Made by a program: the position numbers and the translations under genes. A stretch of 64,000 nucleotides of DNA from Rhodosorus marinus (Eukaryota; Rhodophyta; Stylonematophyceae; Stylonematales; Stylonemataceae), in contig JAMWBK010000001.1 of assembly GCA_029953675.1 (NCBI GenBank), forward strand, positions 2,827,001-2,891,000, in the 5' to 3' direction. The notes under the pieces were generated by a model. That model was not told where the DNA came from. It did not search any database and saw nothing but the letters and a program-made list of their open reading frames with translations. Positions 60,848-64,000 of this stretch are shown in pieces. Each line of letters opens with the position of its first letter. The first letter of the stretch is position 1.

Positions 60848-62025
60848 ATGACGATCTTGGAGGAGGTTGGCGCTGGTGTGATTACTGGAGAAAAGGTGAT
60901 CAAGGTGTTTGAGCACGCACAGGCACATGGGTACGCGATTCCAGCGATCAATGTGACGTCGTCGTCGACGGCGAACGCGGCGATGGAGGCCGCCAAGGAG
61001 CTCAACTCGCCGATTATCCTGCAAGTTTCGAACGGAGGAAGCGCCTTCTTCGCTGGAAAGGGCATCTCTAACACAAACCAAGCGGTACGTGAGGGGTTTC
61101 AATCATGATAGTTTGACCAATATCGGTCTGGGGGACTTTGGATTCACGCTTGTTAGCCGACTCGTTCCAAATTCATTAGGCCGCAGTCGCCGGGGCCGTT
61201 GCTGGAGCTTTGCACATCAGGGCAATGGCCAAGCACTATGGCATTCCGGTTATTCTTCACTCTGACCATTGCGCCAAGAAACTGCTTCCATGGTTCGATG
61301 GTATGCTCAAGGCCGACAAGGAGCACTTCGCAGCCCACGGAGAGCCGCTTTTCAGCTCCCACATGCTTGATCTCTCGGAGGAAATCGACCAGGACAACAT
61401 TGAGACATGCGTTCGTTACATGAGGGAAATGAAGGAGATAAACTGTTTCCTCGAGATGGAAATCGGAATCACCGGTGGAGAGGAAGACGGCGTCAACAAT
61501 GAAAACGTTGACGTCGACAAGCTGTACACCCAGCCCGAACAGGTCTTCGCGGTGTACGAGGCTTTGACCGCCGTTGCGCCGAAGATGTTCTCAATTGCCG
61601 CCGCCTTTGGCAACGTCCATGGCGTGTACAAGCCCGGCAATGTGAAGCTCAACCCCGGAATTCTCGGCAAGCACCAGGCCTACATTGCTGATAAGATTAA
61701 CTCCGAAGGTAAGCCTGTTTTCCTGGTCATGCACGGTGGTTCCGGATCCACCGCCGAGGAGATCGCAGAGGCCGTGACGAACGGCATCGTGAAGATGAAC
61801 GTTGACACGGATACCCAGTGGGCGTACTGGGTTGGCATTAAGGACTTTTACGAGGCCAAGAAGGGCTATCTTCAGGGCCAGATCGGAAACCCAGATGGCC
61901 CTGAGAAGCCCAACAAGAAATTCTACGATCCACGTGTGTGGGTCCGAGAGGCCGAGAAGACCATGAACGCTCGTGTGAAGGAGGCCTGTGAGAGACTGAA
62001 CAACGTTGGCACCCTTGCCAAGTAG
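60848..62025 (+). CDS. FBA: Fructose-bisphosphate aldolase, class II
   Basis: Exons 60848-61084 and 61180-62025, joined at a codon boundary by a 95-bp intron, give 360 residues, the length of bacterial and fungal class IIA enzymes. It cleaves fructose-1,6-bisphosphate in glycolysis and gluconeogenesis using a divalent metal. Zinc-site and active-site motifs are intact: PVILHSDHCAKK, LEMEIGITGGEEDGV, FGNVHGVYKPGNVKL, VFLVMHGGSGS and KMNVDTDTQWAYW. There is no leader, so it is probably cytosolic. Plants use class I; a class II enzyme fits algae such as red algae and chromists. The codon choice (AAC, AAG, GTC/GTT) suggests high expression. Confidence 0.98.
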
Positions 62026-62273
62026 GCGATAGTTTGTAGATGATCGATGCTTCCTTTCCGACTGGAAATGAAGGAGATAAGTCTAGGAACACGGAATAAA
62101 CCATATTCGCTTCTTGTAGACCCGGCCCCAAAAACCCGTACCAATGTTACGCAGATCTTCTGCAGAGGGCGCATGTAGTTGTGACTGACCCAGATCTTTG
62201 ATATCTGATCCCCCTCTGTAAACCTCCAAGAACCGCTTCATTTCCTAGTCCCTTAAACAAATCGGTCTTCGTG

Positions 62274-62318
62274 CGAAAATCCAATCCGTGTGGAAAAGCC
62301 CGCGGATTGGATTTTCGT
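62274..62318. repeat. Stem-loop with 15-bp perfect arms
   Basis: CGAAAATCCAATCCG and its complement CGGATTGGATTTTCG enclose about 14 nt (TGTGGAAAAGCCCG). It lies 250 bp after the aldolase stop. It could be a 3'-end structure or a small element relic. Confidence 0.85.
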
Positions 62319-63165
62319 AGAGTTCGATCCTTCACTCTTCTCTGTCCTTCGAGGTGATTCGAAGGTTTCGCTCTGCTCTTGTAGCGCTACAATCTGAGTC
62401 CAATTGGACCGCTAGGAGGCAACCATCCTCCGGACCAACGCATGTCGCAGGGGGTTTGATTTTCCTCGACAACAACGACCATCACCCAATCTAATTATTA
62501 CGATTATTCATTAATCACTTGATTGCGCTGGTTCTTCAGCGGAAAACTGAAATAATAAAGACAAACCTCCAAACAACCCGTCTGTTCGACTTGATAATTG
62601 GACTAAATCCTGTAGATAAGCCAATATAAATAATAATTTTTTGTACGTTAGCACATTTCATTGGCCTTTATCCAAGCGAGTAACCAATCAATACGAGCTT
62701 CTCCGCCTCATCTGTTTATTTATTAGCCCCATTCAATATCTAGAATGAGCACTAGGAACCGCTCGTTGCACAACCACATTCTTTTCGTCATCGCCAAATA
62801 CAGTCTATTCAGGATAATATATATTAAATATTCACGATAAAAATCAGTCAAAATTAGAAATAGACTGAATATCTCCTAGACTGCCATCAGAGGCAAACCC
62901 AGCTCGCTCTAGAAGTTGTGAGCTATTCTCACTCCTCAACCCGCTTGAATAGGAACACCAGATCTTTTCACCACCAGCGGCGACCTTTTTCTTGTCTTCG
63001 TCAGGGCGTTGTTCGAAGTGAACTTGCCACCCACCCTTTGTCTCCCGTGCAGAGGGGGGTAAGAGAGCAGGGGCATATACGCCGGGAAGGTGGAAAAGTC
63101 CAAACGCTGCTGGCAAAGAGAATCAGAGAAGACAAAAAGCCCACCAGCCACACCTCTCTTGCCAA

Positions 63166-63195
63166 ACACGAACACACACACACACACACACACAC
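63166..63195. repeat. CA microsatellite
   Basis: About 13 ACAC units in noncoding DNA. Confidence 0.95.
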
Positions 63196-63287
63196 TAAAA
63201 AATAGAAGATCCTTCACTCATGCCAGCCGCGCACTATCAACCGCCACCCTCCCCAACCAATGGACCAAACTCTGCTTTCACAACTAC

Positions 63288-63494
63288 ACATCCAATGGAT
63301 GGGTAAAGATCAACTCCTCCCATCCAATAGATGGGTAAAGATCAATCCTCCCATCCAATAGATGGGTTAAGATAATTTCATCCCATCCAATAGATGGGTA
63401 CAGATCATCTCAACCCATCCAATGGATGGGTAATGATCATCTTTTCCCATCCAATAGATGGGTAAAGATCATCCTCACCCATCCAATGGATGGA
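63288..63494. repeat. Minisatellite of palindromic CATCCAAT(A/G)GATGGG units
   Basis: Seven copies, spaced about 30-35 bp, of a unit whose core CCATCCAATGGATGG is itself an inverted repeat. Between cores lie TAAAGATCATC-like spacers. The A/G variation falls in or next to the loop, so the stem is kept in all copies. Confidence 0.9.
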
Positions 63495-63783
63495 GGAGAT
63501 GGGATTGGGATTGAAAATCTTTTGCTGACTGTCGGAGATTGCTTTCGTGTGGATGAAGCGATAGGTGCGTTGGGGATAAGGACGTGGAGGAGGATGGAGA
63601 TGGAGATGAGGTGGGGAAGGGATTGGTGACCGGATAAGTATTGTTTTGTGTGGTAGGATTGATTGATTGTGTGTGTAGAGGCTGGTTGGGAGGAACTCTG
63701 CTTGAGAAACCTTTTTTTTTGGGGGGGGGAGGGCGGAGAGTGGGGCGTGAGGTTTTTTTTTTTTTGTGGATAGCTTGGTTGAG

Positions 63784-64000
63784 ATGGAGGGGTTGGGATT
63801 TGTTGGGGCTGGAGCTACTGTGGGTGGGGGACTGAGGAGGTCTGGAGTGGTTTGTAGAGTGGAGGAAGGGGGTGTCGAGGTGTCGAGGCGGACAGTTTTG
63901 TTGTCGACTGTGAGTGTTGTGGGTGGGTTGTTGGGGGGTGCGCAGCAGGCGAGTGCTGACGCTGTTTCTGGGAGATCGGTGGTGAATGGGGTCTTGAGCG
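63784..64000 (+). CDS. Start of a predicted thylakoid-lumen protein (runs off the right edge)
   Basis: From an ATG at 63784 the frame stays open for 72 codons to the window end. The first ~35 residues are Gly/Val/Arg-rich with Phe at position 6 and few acids before residue 27, as in plastid transit peptides. Then comes VSRRTVLLSTVSVVGGLLGG, a twin-arginine signal with a hydrophobic core, and QQASAD, which fits cleavage after Ala-x-Ala by the thylakoid processing peptidase. Such a two-part leader directs folded proteins into the lumen by the Tat route. The mature part (DAVSGRSVVNGVLS...) is too short to identify; lumen photosystem subunits and immunophilins use this route. An upstream intron is possible. 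Confidence 0.52.
   Translation, partial: MEGLGFVGAGATVGGGLRRSGVVCRVEEGGVEVSRRTVLLSTVSVVGGLLGGAQQASADAVSGRSVVNGVLS

Larger units (their letters stand above)
62026..63783. other. Intergenic region with hairpins and a minisatellite
   Basis: Contains a 15-bp stem-loop at about 62274-62318, A/T-rich sequence (62490-62860), a CA tract (63166-63195) and the hairpin minisatellite at 63288-63494. Sequence from 63500 on is G-rich and probably forms the leader of the last gene; a GTGTGTAG at about 63671-63678 could end a leader intron. No other gene seen. Confidence 0.45.

Noticed and set aside
63160..63200. Cys/Val-rich minus-strand frames
   Set aside because: They are translations of the CA microsatellite.

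Overview
This window is nuclear DNA of a photosynthetic eukaryote. A red alga is the most likely source, but the sequence does not prove it. Every multi-exon gene I could rebuild is joined by short introns of 70-359 bp with GT-AG ends (one GC-AG), and the reading frame closes exactly across each junction. Signs of a plastid are a KEA-type K+/H+ antiporter with a Ser/Arg-rich leader, a SufS-family protein with a basic leader, and a 3'-truncated gene at the right edge whose leader looks like a plastid transit peptide followed by a twin-arginine thylakoid signal. There are no operons. Most genes are housekeeping genes, separated by 0.2-6 kb spacers.

Layout, left to right. 0-20 kb: possible 3' end of a gene; sulfotransferase-like membrane protein (-); hemerythrin-like protein (+); OTU protease (+); SufS-like protein (+); beta'-COP (-); UDP-glucuronate decarboxylase (+); PPP4R1-like HEAT protein (-). 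20-26 kb: gene-poor, with decayed repeats, a CT tract and a 41-bp palindrome. 26-32 kb: unrecognised basic protein (+) and a duplicated pair of glycine-rich RRM proteins (+). 32-40 kb: ubiquitin-activating enzyme E1 (+) and two ARF GTPase genes placed head to head. 40-44 kb: a fold-back element with ~248-bp arms, and a CGR1-like nucleolar protein (-). 44.9-47.2 kb: ribosomal protein eS7 (+) and a two-RRM Gly-rich protein (-). 47.9-50.5 kb: a DNA-transposon-like element with TCCGATA clusters at both ends, into which a scrambled Ty3/gypsy LTR retrotransposon has inserted (GATTA target duplication intact). 51.3-52.4 kb: decayed satellite. 52.7-64 kb: KEA antiporter (+, 14 exons), CDT1 (-), class II fructose-bisphosphate aldolase (+), a hairpin minisatellite and the start of a predicted thylakoid-lumen protein (+).

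The genes fall into general groups: membrane traffic (beta'-COP, ARFs), ubiquitin metabolism (E1, OTU), replication licensing (CDT1 with a PCNA-coupled degron), RNA binding and ribosome production (three RRM genes, eS7, CGR1), phosphatase regulation, and carbon and plastid metabolism (aldolase, UXS, KEA, SufS-like, lumen protein). No new multi-gene system is evident. The most unusual items are a SufS-family protein that has lost its catalytic cysteine, a hemerythrin fold with both HxxxE histidines changed to Tyr, the nested and internally inverted transposon complex, and very short first coding exons.
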